Assembly: GCA_040635515.1 (NCBI GenBank)
Contig: JBEYHY010000006.1
Coordinates: 186,001-250,000, forward strand
Direction of reading: 5' to 3'
Origin: Prauserella_A sp040635515
GTDB lineage: Bacteria; Actinomycetota; Actinomycetes; Mycobacteriales; Pseudonocardiaceae
DNA: 64,000 bases
This document shows positions 32,571 through 41,547 of this stretch, piece after piece. The position numbers were made by a program, and so were the translations under genes. The notes beneath the pieces are model-generated. The model was not told where the DNA came from and searched no databases. It worked only from the letters and a program-made list of their open reading frames with translations. Position 1 is the first letter of the stretch; the number at the start of each line of letters is the position of its first letter.

Positions 32571-34136
32571 TCACGCGGTGGTGAATTCGACGGTGTGCCA
32601 TCCGGTCGCACCGTCGGGAAGGACATCCGCCCGCCGCTCGGTCTGCGTGTACCCGGACTTGTCGGTTGCCCTGCAGGCAAGCCGGTGTGTTCCGGAGCGC
32701 GGCACCTCCAGTTTCACCTGCCACATCCGCCACGTGTCGTCATTGACCACTGTGGACAGTTCGGCTTCGATCCACGGCCCTTCGTCGAGGCGCACCTCGA
32801 CCTTGGCGATACCGGTGAACTGAGCCCACGCGATTCCCGCCGCGACGAACGCGCCGCCTGTCGTGGTGACCGTGCCGAACGCGGCCGGAGAATCGATGCG
32901 CGACTGGGTCTTGACCGGTCCTCGCGTGCCCCAGCCCCTTTCGAACCAGTACGCCGTGCGCGCGGCCCACGTGGTGAGTTCGAGGTCGGTGACCCATTTG
33001 GTCCCCGACACGTAGCCATAGAGTCCGGGCACGACGAGCCGCGCCGGGAAACCGTGTTCGAGCGGAAGCGGCTCGCCGTTCATCCCGATCGCGAGCAGCG
33101 CGCCCCGCGCGGGATCGAGGACGTCCTCCGCCGGAGTACCGCAGGTCCAGCCGTCGGAACTGGTCGAGAAGAGTTGTTCGGCACCGCGCCGCACGCCCGC
33201 CTCGTTCAGCAGCCCCGCGAGGTCGATGCCGATGAAGTTCGCCGTCGAGATGTAGGGGCCGCCGACCTCGTTGGAAACGCAGCACATCGTGATGGTCCGT
33301 TCGACGAGCGGCCGGTCCAGGATGTCCTGGTAGGTGACGCTGATCTCCCTTTCCACCATGCCGTGAATCCGCAGGCGCCATTCCTCGGCGGTGACCTGAG
33401 GCACGACCAGTGCCGTGTCGATGCGGTAGAAATCGGCGTTCGGCGTGAGAAACGACGGCGTCCCCAGCTTCGCGAAGTCGGCGCCTGCCGGAATGGGCGG
33501 AGCCTTCGTCGCGGGAGTGAGCCCGCCGATCGCCGCTCTGGACCTCGCCGCGTCCCTCGACCCGCCGATGAGCTGACCCACGAGCCCGAACAGCCCTGCC
33601 CCCGCCGCGAATCCACCGGCTCCGATCAGGAACCGCCTGCGCCCTTCGGCCGGTGCGGGCCCGGCCCGCGCGGCCAGCGCGTGTGCCTTCCGGAACACCA
33701 GCAGACCGGCGAGCAAGCTCACGACCGGCGCCAGCAACGCGAGCTGACCGAGGTCGGGCCTCGTGAAAACGGCGGCACACCCGGTGAGGCCGAACACCAC
33801 GATCACCGCGGAACCGGGAAACGGGCTTCTCCGCGAGGCCAGTCCCGCTCCCACCGCGACGAGCACCAGCACGATGGCCATTCCCGCGAGCAGGACCGCC
33901 TTGTCGGCGGTGCCGAAGGTGCTCGCGGCCCAGTCCTTGAGCCAGGCCGGCGTCAGGTCGACGGCGGAATTGCCGACGGCGAGAAACGGCGAGGCGCCCA
34001 CACCGACGAACGCGGCGACGAAATGGCCTGCGCCCAGCGCGGCCGCCAGTCCGAGCAGCCCGGTCAGCGCGGCGACCGGTTTCGAAAGCGGCCCGCCCGG
34101 TCTGCCCTCGATGAACGGCGCGGGATCGGTCATCAC
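32571..34136 (-). CDS. Membrane-anchored molybdopterin-dependent oxidoreductase (sulfite oxidase fold)
   Basis: The 521-residue protein has four N-terminal membrane helices (about 21-50, 80-100, 108-125, 131-148), then a GRRRFL motif with a fifth hydrophobic segment (165-190). The outer domain is an oxidoreductase molybdopterin-binding domain (about 220-400) with the probable molybdenum-ligand cysteine C285 or C286 in TMCCVSNEVGG and GFPARLVVPGLYGY, followed by a dimerisation domain. The physiological substrate is unknown. GTG 34136 and ATG 34133 are adjacent possible starts. It follows the glutaredoxin and acyl-CoA ligase genes, with a gap of 54 bp. Confidence 0.9.
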   Translation of the reverse strand: MMTDPAPFIEGRPGGPLSKPVAALTGLLGLAAALGAGHFVAAFVGVGASPFLAVGNSAVDLTPAWLKDWAASTFGTADKAVLLAGMAIVLVLVAVGAGLASRRSPFPGSAVIVVFGLTGCAAVFTRPDLGQLALLAPVVSLLAGLLVFRKAHALAARAGPAPAEGRRRFLIGAGGFAAGAGLFGLVGQLIGGSRDAARSRAAIGGLTPATKAPPIPAGADFAKLGTPSFLTPNADFYRIDTALVVPQVTAEEWRLRIHGMVEREISVTYQDILDRPLVERTITMCCVSNEVGGPYISTANFIGIDLAGLLNEAGVRRGAEQLFSTSSDGWTCGTPAEDVLDPARGALLAIGMNGEPLPLEHGFPARLVVPGLYGYVSGTKWVTDLELTTWAARTAYWFERGWGTRGPVKTQSRIDSPAAFGTVTTTGGAFVAAGIAWAQFTGIAKVEVRLDEGPWIEAELSTVVNDDTWRMWQVKLEVPRSGTHRLACRATDKSGYTQTERRADVLPDGATGWHTVEFTTA

Positions 34137-34190
34137 CCCATCGTCGGCCCACGGGACCCCGATGGCTCCCCGATTCCGCTTACGAATGGC

Positions 34191-34427
34191 TTACGACAGC
34201 GCTGCCCTCAGGCGCTGCTCGTCGACCGACCAGTACCCGTGCTCGGCATCGTCGACCAGGATGACGGGGACGCGGTCGCCGTACTCAGCCCTCCACTCGG
34301 GATCGGAGTCGACATCGGCGGCCGTCCACGGCACGCCGAGTTCACCGCAGATCCGCTCGACGTCCCGCTCCGCCTTCACACACGAGGAGCACCCGTTCCT
34401 CGTCATCACGGTCACCTGATGAGCCAT
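34191..34427 (-). CDS. Glutaredoxin-family protein
   Basis: This 78-residue thioredoxin-fold protein has the redox motif CSSC (C13 and C16) in TRNGCSSCVKAE and the cis-proline region RVPVILVDD. Actinomycetes use mycothiol, so it may serve a mycothiol-linked or protein-disulfide role. A glutaredoxin-like gene occupies the same place between hemA/rex and bldN in Streptomyces and near hemA in M. tuberculosis (Rv0508), so its position is conserved. It starts at ATG 34427, 7 bp after the ligase gene. Confidence 0.9.
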   Translation of the reverse strand: MAHQVTVMTRNGCSSCVKAERDVERICGELGVPWTAADVDSDPEWRAEYGDRVPVILVDDAEHGYWSVDEQRLRAALS

Positions 34428-34434
34428 GCCGCCA

Positions 34435-36003
34435 TCATCCCCGCAGCTTGGCCCTCCGCAGTTTCCCGGTTGCCGAATGCGGAAGGCGCGCGGCGAACTC
34501 GACCGTGCGGGGCACCTTGTAGGCGGCGAGCCTCGCCGCGCACAGCTCGATGACCTGCTGCTCGGAAAGCGCCGCGCCCTTCGCCGGGACGACGACGGCC
34601 TTGACCGCCTCGCCGCTGCGCTCGTCGAGCACCCCGGCGACGACGACCTCGGCGACTCCCTCCAGCTCCGCGATGACGTCCTCGACCTCGTGCGGAAACA
34701 CGTTGAAGCCGTTGACGATGATCAGGTCGTTCGCCCTGTCGACGAGGTGCAGGTCGCCGTCCAGATCGAGGTAGCCGACGTCGCCGGTGCGGAACCAGCC
34801 CTGCTCGTCGGGACCCCGCGCGCCGTCGGGCCAGTACCCGGAGAACAGGTTGGCCCCGCGCACCGCGACAAGACCGGTGCCGCCCTGCTCGTCGGGGAAG
34901 CTGTCGGACGGGTCCTCCGGGTCGAGCGGGACACCCTCCGGAGCACCGTCGCTGTCGACGAGCCGCAGCTCGATCCCGGGAAGCGGCCTGCCGACGGAAC
35001 CCGGTTTCGCGTACCCGGTGAGCAGGGTCGACGTGACGACCGGAGCGGCCTCGGTGAGCCCGTAGCCCTCGAAGACGGAAAGGCCCGTCGCACCGCGCAC
35101 CGCCGCGAGCACCCTCGGGTGCAGCGGGGCGGCACCCGAGATGAGCAGCCTCGCCGTCGAGAGGCCCTCGCCGACCTCATCGGGAGGCAGCGCCGCGAAT
35201 TCGGAGTACATCGTCGGTACACCGACGACCACGGTGACCCGCTGTTCCGCACAGTCGGCAAGTGCCTGCCGCGCGTCGAATCGCTGCGCGAGCACTGCCG
35301 TCGCACCCGCGGCGGCGACCTGCAACAGCCCCGGCCCCAGGCCATAGATGTGATGAACGGGGATGGCGATGAACACTCTGTCCGACGGCTCGGTCACCAC
35401 GGGCCTGAGCCGCCTGATCTGCGCGACGTTGGCGAGCAAGGCCCTGTGCGACAGCATCACGCCGCGAGCGGGACCCGTCGTTCCCGCCGTGTAGCACAGC
35501 GCGGCGAGATCCTCGCCCGCTCCGGCCGCGCGAAAGCTCTCTCCCTCGGGTTCGAGAGTCGCGTCGAGCACGGTCCCCGGGAGGCCTCCGGGATCGGCGG
35601 CGACAAGCAGCTTCGCACCACTGTCCTCGGCGATCGGGGCGAGTTCCGCCGAAGGCGCCTGCGGGGAGAGCAGTACGGCAACGCCGCCCGCCCGCACGAT
35701 GGCGAAGAACCAGACCGCGAACGCGGGCGAGGTCGGCAGGCGTAACGCGACCCGGTCACCGCGCTCAAGACCGGCGGCCACGAGCCGGTGCGCCTGCGCG
35801 TCGACGGCGGCATCGACCTCGGCCCAGGTCAGCGCCGTCTGAGTCCCCGTGTCGAAAAGCGCCGTCGCCTGGCCTCGCTTTGCCGCGGCCTCGGCGACCA
35901 GGTCGGCGACGTTGGCCGTGTTCTCGACGTTCTCGACGTTCTCGGTGTTGGCGGTGTCGCTGGCTTGGGCGGCCTCGCTGGCCGCGCTGGTTTCCCCTTG
36001 CAC
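34435..36003 (-). CDS. AMP-dependent acyl-CoA synthetase/ligase
   Basis: This 522-residue adenylate-forming enzyme has CYTAGTTGPARGVMLSH (P-loop), the adenine motif EGYGLTEAAPV, GWFRTGDVGYLDLDGDLHLVDRANDLIIVNG and the C-terminal catalytic lysine region LPHSATGKLRR. It is of the long- or medium-chain fatty acyl-CoA ligase class; the substrate is not predictable. I chose GTG 36003 because AAAGGGG lies about 9 nt upstream; ATG 36054 in frame is an alternative. The N-terminus carries a low-complexity stretch (NTENVENVENTAN) from short direct repeats. Confidence 0.88.
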   Translation of the reverse strand: MQGETSAASEAAQASDTANTENVENVENTANVADLVAEAAAKRGQATALFDTGTQTALTWAEVDAAVDAQAHRLVAAGLERGDRVALRLPTSPAFAVWFFAIVRAGGVAVLLSPQAPSAELAPIAEDSGAKLLVAADPGGLPGTVLDATLEPEGESFRAAGAGEDLAALCYTAGTTGPARGVMLSHRALLANVAQIRRLRPVVTEPSDRVFIAIPVHHIYGLGPGLLQVAAAGATAVLAQRFDARQALADCAEQRVTVVVGVPTMYSEFAALPPDEVGEGLSTARLLISGAAPLHPRVLAAVRGATGLSVFEGYGLTEAAPVVTSTLLTGYAKPGSVGRPLPGIELRLVDSDGAPEGVPLDPEDPSDSFPDEQGGTGLVAVRGANLFSGYWPDGARGPDEQGWFRTGDVGYLDLDGDLHLVDRANDLIIVNGFNVFPHEVEDVIAELEGVAEVVVAGVLDERSGEAVKAVVVPAKGAALSEQQVIELCAARLAAYKVPRTVEFAARLPHSATGKLRRAKLRG

Positions 36004-36078
36004 AACCGGCCCCTTTCGCTCTCGCGTCAGTCTGCCAGCAGCGAGTGCCGTCATCGTGAGGATTCACCACCGTCTCCC

Positions 36079-36098
36079 ATTCGCAATCATTCGCAATG
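36079..36098 (+). repeat. Tandem 10-bp direct repeat upstream of bldN
   Basis: CATTCGCAAT occurs twice without a gap, flanked by CC and GGG, so the outer bases also form an inverted repeat. It lies in the 200-bp gap between the divergent ligase gene and bldN. A nearby AGTG-N8-CACT (36151-36166) resembles a weak BldD-type inverted repeat. Either could be an operator; this is untested. Confidence 0.5.
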
Positions 36099-36203
36099 GG
36101 ACACCACTACCTACTTTGCGGTAACAACGCGTATGCTCCTCAGGCGACGTAGTGGCGATGATCACTCGTAGTTCGGGAACGGGCCCGGAGGAGGTGCAAC
36201 ACG

Positions 36204-36923
36204 ATGAGCATGCCGATCGCTGTTGCGGCTGGTCCAGCACCCGCGCGGCACCGAAAAGCCGACCGCGCGATCGACGCGGCCGTCCCCTTCACCAGCGCCG
36301 AGCGCGCTCCCGAGAACACCACCGGCGCCGACGCTGCGACCGATGCGGCGGTCGCGGAGAACTGGGAACTCGTCCGCGCTGCCCAGCGCGGCGACACGGC
36401 GGCGTTCGGCAAGCTCTACGACCGCTACGTCGACTGGGTCTTCCGGTACGTGCTGCTCAGGGTCGGCGACCGGCATCTCGCCGAAGACGTCACCAGCGAA
36501 ACCTTCCTGAGGGCGCTGCGCAGGATCAGCTCGATCTCCTACCAGGGCCGTGACGTCGGTGCCTGGTTCACGACGATCGCCCGAAACCTCGTCTTCGACC
36601 ACGTGAAATCGAGCAGGTTCCGGCTGGAGGTCGTCACCGACGAGGTCTCCGAATCGGGAGCGCCCCCTTTTGGCGGCGGCGCCCCGAGTGCGCAACAGGG
36701 CCCCGAGCAGCAGGTGATCAGCAAGACCACCAACGACGAACTGCTGCGCTGCGTCGCCGACCTCGGTGACGACCAGCGCGAATGCGTCATCCTGCGGTTC
36801 ATCCAGGGGTTCTCCGTCTCGGAGACCGCCGCGATCATGCAACGCAACGAGGGCGCCGTGAAGGCCCTCCAGCACAGAGCCGTCCGCAGGCTCGCGAAAC
36901 TACTCCCGACTGGACTGCGCTGA
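36204..36923 (+). CDS. bldN: ECF-type RNA polymerase sigma factor, BldN family
   Basis: The 239-residue protein has a 50-residue N-terminal extension, sigma region 2 (about 53-135, with FGKLYDRYVDWVFRYVL and AEDVTSETFLRALRRI) and region 4 (about 178-232, with QRECVILRFIQGFSVSETA). An N-terminal extension is a feature of Streptomyces BldN, which is made as a pro-protein. The next gene is a DUF5667-type membrane protein like RsbN, and rex-hemA lie nearby, as in Streptomyces. ATG 36204 follows GGAGGAGGTG. Whether it controls aerial development here is unknown. Confidence 0.88.
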   Translation: MSMPIAVAAGPAPARHRKADRAIDAAVPFTSAERAPENTTGADAATDAAVAENWELVRAAQRGDTAAFGKLYDRYVDWVFRYVLLRVGDRHLAEDVTSETFLRALRRISSISYQGRDVGAWFTTIARNLVFDHVKSSRFRLEVVTDEVSESGAPPFGGGAPSAQQGPEQQVISKTTNDELLRCVADLGDDQRECVILRFIQGFSVSETAAIMQRNEGAVKALQHRAVRRLAKLLPTGLR

Positions 36924-37001
36924 TCCCCGTAACCCACGGCCGCTCCCTGTCGTTGCCCTTGCGAAGGATTCCGGGACGGATGCCTGAAGGCGGGTCGACG
37001 C

Positions 37002-38078
37002 GTGAGATTGCCTCGATGGTCACCCGCGCGGCGCGACGAGCACGAGCGGTTCGCTCGCGCCCTCGACGACGGTGACCGCCGTGAGTTCGGCGACGAACTC
37101 GCCGTCGTCGCGGCACTGCGCAGACTCGGCACGACGGATCCACTCGACGAGCGGACCAGAACCCGTATCGCGGAAGGTGTCACGCGCAAGGCGAACGCTC
37201 CGCGCCGCCGTCGCGGGCCGCGCGTGGCGGCAGGCATCGCACTCGTCGTCGCCGCGACGGGGATCGGGCTGCTGCTCTCCGAGGACGCGGTGCCGGGAGA
37301 TCCGCTCTACCACCTGAAAAGAGCGGGTGAGACCGCCGTCATCGGGCTGACCTTCGACGAGGAGTCCAAGGCCACCAAGCAGCTCGAATTCGCGGCGAAG
37401 CGGCTGGAGGAACTGTCCGCGCTGGCCGGGAGGGGAACAGCCGATCCCGCTGACGTCGAGCGGGGACTCTCCGACTTCGCGAACCAGACCAAGGCGGGGG
37501 TCGCTCCGCTGGTCACCCTGGCCACCAGCTCCGATGGTCGCCTGCTCGGCGTACTGCGGTCGTGGGCGGCCGACCAGACCGCGAGGCTTGCCTCGCTGAA
37601 TCCCTCGCTCGGTACGCACCGCGCGGCGGAACCCGAGGATCCTTCGTCGTTGCTCGTCAGAATCGAGCAGCGTGCGGAAGCACTCACCGCGCGCATGAAC
37701 TGCTATCAGATCACCTCGGGCGAGTACGACGAACTGGGCGCGCTACCCGCCGCCGGAGCGTGCGCTCCACCGCCCGGCGGCGTCGCCCCCGTCCCGCAAC
37801 CCGGTGACGACCCGATCAGCGAAGTCACCGTGGACGGTGAGGACGGTATGGAGAGTGCCGCCCCTCCTCCCGCATACCCCGTCGGCCTGCCGGGCCCGGA
37901 GCCCACGGCGACCGACCCCACGCTCGGGCAGCGGGCCGCCTCACCCACACCACACGCTCTGCCTGCACCGATCTCCGCGACTCCCCTTCCCCGGCTGCCG
38001 GATTCGGCCCCGGAACCACCCGCGCTGCTGACCGTCCCGCCCCTGTTACCGGGCTTGCCTGAGGTGAGCATCGGATAG
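37002..38078 (+). CDS. rsbN: DUF5667-type membrane protein, probable anti-sigma factor RsbN
   Basis: The 358-residue protein has an N-terminal cytoplasmic part (1-70) that would bind the sigma factor, one membrane helix (about 75-93), then an external helical region with DPLYHLKRAGE (100-110) and a Pro-rich C-terminus. This is the architecture of Streptomyces RsbN, the membrane anti-sigma factor of BldN. It starts at GTG 37002, 78 bp after bldN on the same strand. The external domain suggests release of sigma in response to an envelope signal, which is inference. Confidence 0.85.
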   Translation: MRLPRWSPARRDEHERFARALDDGDRREFGDELAVVAALRRLGTTDPLDERTRTRIAEGVTRKANAPRRRRGPRVAAGIALVVAATGIGLLLSEDAVPGDPLYHLKRAGETAVIGLTFDEESKATKQLEFAAKRLEELSALAGRGTADPADVERGLSDFANQTKAGVAPLVTLATSSDGRLLGVLRSWAADQTARLASLNPSLGTHRAAEPEDPSSLLVRIEQRAEALTARMNCYQITSGEYDELGALPAAGACAPPPGGVAPVPQPGDDPISEVTVDGEDGMESAAPPPAYPVGLPGPEPTATDPTLGQRAASPTPHALPAPISATPLPRLPDSAPEPPALLTVPPLLPGLPEVSIG

Positions 38079-38154
38079 CCCGCCGGTGTCGGCGGTATTC
38101 TCGATACGCTGTCCACCAGCACCGAAGCAGAACCAGGACGTGGAGGCGGTGTGC

Positions 38155-39108
38155 GTGTCACTGTGGCGGAGCCGCGGTAAGGGGCAGGAACGCGAGCGGC
38201 GCGCCGCGCTGGCCGGTCAGGCATCCGCCGACGCCGCCGTGGCGATGGAAGCCGCGCAGGTGGCCACTCTCGAGCAGGTCGCGACCGTCGAGGGGCCGGA
38301 GCCACCCGAGGACAAGGCGCCACCCCCCGCGCCGCCGGACCTGACGGCGGCTGCCTTCTTCGACGTCGACAACACGATGATGATGGGCGCCTCGATCTTC
38401 CACTTCGCGCGAGGACTCGCGGCGAGGAAGTACTTCACCACCTCCGATCTCGCCGGATTCGCGTGGCAGCAGGTGAAGTTCCGGGTCGGCGGAAGGGAAA
38501 ACCACGACGGGATCCAGACCAACCGCGAAGCCGCGCTGTCCTTTGTGGCCGGACGGTCGGTCGACGAGATGGTCGACGTCGGCGAGGAGATCTACGACGA
38601 GCTGATGGCGGACAAGATCTGGGCGGGCACGAGGGCGCTCGCCCAGATGCACCTCGACGCGGGCCAGCGGGTGTGGCTGGTCACCGCGACCCCGGTCGAA
38701 CTGGCCGCCATCATCGCGCGGCGGCTCGGGCTCACCGGAGCGCTCGGTACCGTCGCCGAGAACGTCGACGGCGTGTACACCGGAAGGCTCGTCGGCGACC
38801 TGCTGCACGGGAGGGCCAAGGCACACGCGGTACGCGCGCTCGCCGCCCGCGAGGGACTGAACCTGCGCAGGTGCACGGCCTACTCGGACTCACAGAACGA
38901 CGTGCCGATGCTGTCCGTCGTCGGTACGGCCGTCGCCGTCAACCCCGACTCGGGGCTGCGGGAGGTCGCTCGCGCGAGGGGCTGGGAAGTTCGCGACTTC
39001 CGCACCGGCCGCAAGGCGGCCAAGATCGGCGTTCCCTCGGTGCTCGGTGCGGGCGCCGTCGCAGGAGCCGTCGCGGCGGGACTGGCCTACCGGCGCAGGG
39101 CGGCCTGA
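38155..39108 (+). CDS. HAD-superfamily IB phosphatase with C-terminal membrane segment (Rv0505c-like)
   Basis: The 317-residue protein has an alanine/glutamate-rich N-terminus (1-62), the HAD nucleophile motif FFDVDNTMMMG (70-74 core), VTATPVEL (motif II) and YSDSQNDVPML (motif IV), and a hydrophobic C-terminal segment (AGAVAGAVAAGLAY). It belongs to the IB subfamily containing phosphoserine phosphatase, in the position of M. tuberculosis serB1 (Rv0505c), though the substrate may be a phospholipid intermediate given the adjacent acyltransferase. GTG 38155 is chosen because GGAGG precedes it by 8 nt; earlier in-frame starts exist. Confidence 0.85.
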   Translation: MSLWRSRGKGQERERRAALAGQASADAAVAMEAAQVATLEQVATVEGPEPPEDKAPPPAPPDLTAAAFFDVDNTMMMGASIFHFARGLAARKYFTTSDLAGFAWQQVKFRVGGRENHDGIQTNREAALSFVAGRSVDEMVDVGEEIYDELMADKIWAGTRALAQMHLDAGQRVWLVTATPVELAAIIARRLGLTGALGTVAENVDGVYTGRLVGDLLHGRAKAHAVRALAAREGLNLRRCTAYSDSQNDVPMLSVVGTAVAVNPDSGLREVARARGWEVRDFRTGRKAAKIGVPSVLGAGAVAGAVAAGLAYRRRAA

Positions 39109-39119
39109 CGCCGCCGCAG

Positions 39120-40127
39120 TCAGCCGCGGAAAACGCTGCGCCGCTGGGAAAGCCTGCGGTAGAGCATCACCTGGATGGCCTCGCGGACCTGGTCGGTGAG
39201 GTTGAACACGAGCATCGGGTCCTCGTGTGCCTCGTGGTCGAACCGGTCGGTACGAATGGGCTCGCCGAATTCGATGTGCCACTTCGTCGGCAACGGAATG
39301 GCCCCGAGCGGGCCGAGCAGAGGGAAGAACGGCGTCACGGGGAAATAGGGAAGGCCGAGCAGTCTCGCGAGCGGCTTGAGATCCGCGATCTTCGGATAGA
39401 TCTCTTCCGCGCCGACGATCGAGACGGGAATGAGCGGGACTCCGGCCCGCAACGCCGACGAGACGAACCCACCCCTGCCGAACCGTTGCAGTTTGTAGCG
39501 CGCGGAGAACGGCTTTCCGACTCCTTTGAAGCCCTCCGGCCATACCCCGACGAGTTCTCCCGCGCTGAGCAGCCGTTCCGCGTCGGCGCCACACGCGAGG
39601 GTCTGCCCCGACCTGCGGGCGAGCGTGCCGAGCAACGGGGTCTTGAAGACGAGATCGGCGCCGAGCATCCTCAGGTGCCGATGGTGCGGGTGATCGTCGT
39701 GTACCGCCACTGCCGTCATCACGGAGTCGATCGGCAGCACGCCGGAGTGGTTGCAGACCAGCAGGGCTCCGCCGTCCAGCGGCAGATTCTCGACGCCGTG
39801 TGTGCTGACCCTGAACCACTTCTCGTACAGCACCCGAAGCGGAGGCAGCAGCAGCGTGTCGGTCAGTTCGGTGTCGAAGCCGAACTCGTCGACGGAGTAG
39901 TCGCCGGTCACGCGGTGTTTGAGGAAGTCGACGATCCTGGCGAGCGGATCGGAGGGAAGCTGCCGCGACGACGTGCCGTTCGAGCGAGGAAACGCGACGA
40001 CAGCCGAGTCGCGGGCCGGCTCGTCCCTGACCGCCGCGCCGTTGGCGGCGTCGGCCCTTTCGGTACCGCGAAACTCGTCTTTGCCTCGGTGGAGCGGAAT
40101 GACCCTGGCCGAGCTGCCGTTCGTCAC
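39120..40127 (-). CDS. PlsC-type lysophospholipid acyltransferase
   Basis: This 335-residue acyltransferase has the catalytic HX4D motif in CNHSGVLPIDS, GVWPEGFKGVGK (motif III-like glycine/glutamate block) and VPLIPVSIVGAEE. Such enzymes esterify glycerolipid intermediates at the membrane. It corresponds to M. tuberculosis Rv0502. GTG 40127 overlaps the epimerase stop by 4 bp (GTGA), so epimerase and acyltransferase are translationally coupled. The first 80 residues are hydrophilic and possibly disordered. The HAD phosphatase gene converges on it. Confidence 0.9.
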   Translation of the reverse strand: MTNGSSARVIPLHRGKDEFRGTERADAANGAAVRDEPARDSAVVAFPRSNGTSSRQLPSDPLARIVDFLKHRVTGDYSVDEFGFDTELTDTLLLPPLRVLYEKWFRVSTHGVENLPLDGGALLVCNHSGVLPIDSVMTAVAVHDDHPHHRHLRMLGADLVFKTPLLGTLARRSGQTLACGADAERLLSAGELVGVWPEGFKGVGKPFSARYKLQRFGRGGFVSSALRAGVPLIPVSIVGAEEIYPKIADLKPLARLLGLPYFPVTPFFPLLGPLGAIPLPTKWHIEFGEPIRTDRFDHEAHEDPMLVFNLTDQVREAIQVMLYRRLSQRRSVFRG

Positions 40128-41158
40128 AGCTTCACCTTCCAACCGTCGGCCGTGGTGGCCAGCCCCGCCAGCCTTCCCCCGTCGACGACCGGCCGGAGGC
40201 CCCTGCCCTGCACGTAGTCGTCGAAGGCTTCCCTTGTCGACCACCTGGGCAGATATCCGAAAGTCTTCTTCAGCCTGGTGTTGTCGACGACCCTGCCGAA
40301 GTTCAACAACCGTACCTGGTCCGAGGAGAAGTCGACGACGTGAGCGCCGCGCAGGACCTTGCTGATCGACGGCATCAGTCCACGGGGAACGGGCAGTTCG
40401 ACCCGCCCTGCCCTGCGGATTGCCTGCGACAGCGTCAGCACGCCGTCGGCGCCTACGTTGAAAATCCCGGGCTTGTCCTGAAGCGTCGCCGTTTCCAGTA
40501 CGGCGAGCGCGTCGGAGGAGTGCAATACCTGGATGCGCGCGTCGTAGCCGAACACGGTCGGCACCACCGGAAGAGCGAAATACCTGGACAGCACGGTGTC
40601 GACGTCGGGACCGAGCAGGTTGACGAACCTGGCCATCGTGACCGTGATGTCGGGCCGCCTGCGGGAAAGACCCCGCACGTAGCCCTCCATCTCGACGGCG
40701 TCCTTGGCGTAACCGTTGGACGAGGCGGGGATGAGCTCGGAAGCCTCGGTGAACACGGCGGGTGAACGAGAACTCGCACCGTAGACGGCCGCGGTCGATT
40801 TCACGACGAGCTTGCGCACCAGCGGCGAACGCTGACAAGCGGCCAGCAATCGCATGGTGCCGATGACATTGACTTCCTTGATCGCCATTCGCCTGCCGGG
40901 ACCGGCGGGATGGCAGGTCGTCGAGGCGTGAACCACCGTGTCGACCTTGGCCGAGCTGATGATCTTCGCGATCAGCGGGTTGCGGATATCCGCCCTGACG
41001 AACTCCGCGTGACCGATGCGGCGCAACACGTCCGCCCTCGGCGGAGCCGTGTCGACACCGATGACCCTTTCCAGGTCGGAATTGTTGCCCAGCCTGGCGA
41101 GGAGCCTGCCGCCCAGTTCGCCGGCAACCCCGGTGACAAGGACGATATTGGACGGCAT
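40124..41158 (-). CDS. NAD-dependent epimerase/dehydratase (extended SDR, Rv0501-like)
   Basis: The 344-residue protein opens with the NAD-binding motif VTGVAGELGGRLL, has KSTAAVYGA, the catalytic YxxxK in GYAKDAVE with an upstream serine, and MARFVNLLGPD. It belongs to extended short-chain dehydrogenases, annotated galE2 in M. tuberculosis (Rv0501), but the sugar or lipid substrate is uncertain. It precedes and overlaps the PlsC gene. ATG 41158 is preceded by a 180-bp gap holding the probable promoter (minus-strand TACCAT near 41250). Confidence 0.88.
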   Translation of the reverse strand: MPSNIVLVTGVAGELGGRLLARLGNNSDLERVIGVDTAPPRADVLRRIGHAEFVRADIRNPLIAKIISSAKVDTVVHASTTCHPAGPGRRMAIKEVNVIGTMRLLAACQRSPLVRKLVVKSTAAVYGASSRSPAVFTEASELIPASSNGYAKDAVEMEGYVRGLSRRRPDITVTMARFVNLLGPDVDTVLSRYFALPVVPTVFGYDARIQVLHSSDALAVLETATLQDKPGIFNVGADGVLTLSQAIRRAGRVELPVPRGLMPSISKVLRGAHVVDFSSDQVRLLNFGRVVDNTRLKKTFGYLPRWSTREAFDDYVQGRGLRPVVDGGRLAGLATTADGWKVKL

Positions 41159-41339
41159 CGGACCCCCTGGCGGGAAAGGCGCTGCGGTACGAAGAGGCGG
41201 TTCCGGATGCTACTCCGGGAAAAGGATGACCGAACCGTCTCTAACATGGTATTAACCGGGGTTACGCCTACCGGCCAACTGGGCTCGCCTGACTGTGTGA
41301 AGCGATGTACAGCGAGATACGCAGTCGCGGATCCGGGAT

Positions 41340-41441
41340 TTACTTGCCCTGCTTGCGACGCTGCACCCTGGTGCGACGAAGCAACTTGCGGTGCTTCTTC
41401 TTCGACATACGCTTGCGGCGCTTCTTGATGACCGAGCCCAC
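41340..41441 (-). CDS. Small ribosomal protein bS22 (AURKAIP1/COX24 domain)
   Basis: A 33-residue, extremely basic protein begins MGSVIKKRRKRMSKKKHRKL and ends RRKQGK. This pattern is the actinobacterial bS22 protein, equivalent to M. tuberculosis Rv0500B, found in the small ribosomal subunit near the decoding region. GTG 41441 is preceded by AAGGAGC about 8 nt upstream. It lies between the excisionase-type gene and the epimerase gene, exactly as in mycobacteria. It is short enough to be missed by standard gene callers. Confidence 0.92.
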   Translation of the reverse strand: MGSVIKKRRKRMSKKKHRKLLRRTRVQRRKQGK

Positions 41442-41547
41442 AAATGCTCCTTAAACGTCGGGTCGTTTTCTCGCATGGGCAAGCACACGAACGGCCTATC
41501 AGAGTACCCGGAGGTCTGACCGGCATTCGCGCTGGCCTACCCGTCTC

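Noticed and set aside
35920..35990. Short direct repeats near the start of the acyl-CoA ligase.
   Set aside because: They encode an Asn/Glu/Val-rich linker; no sign of a separate element.
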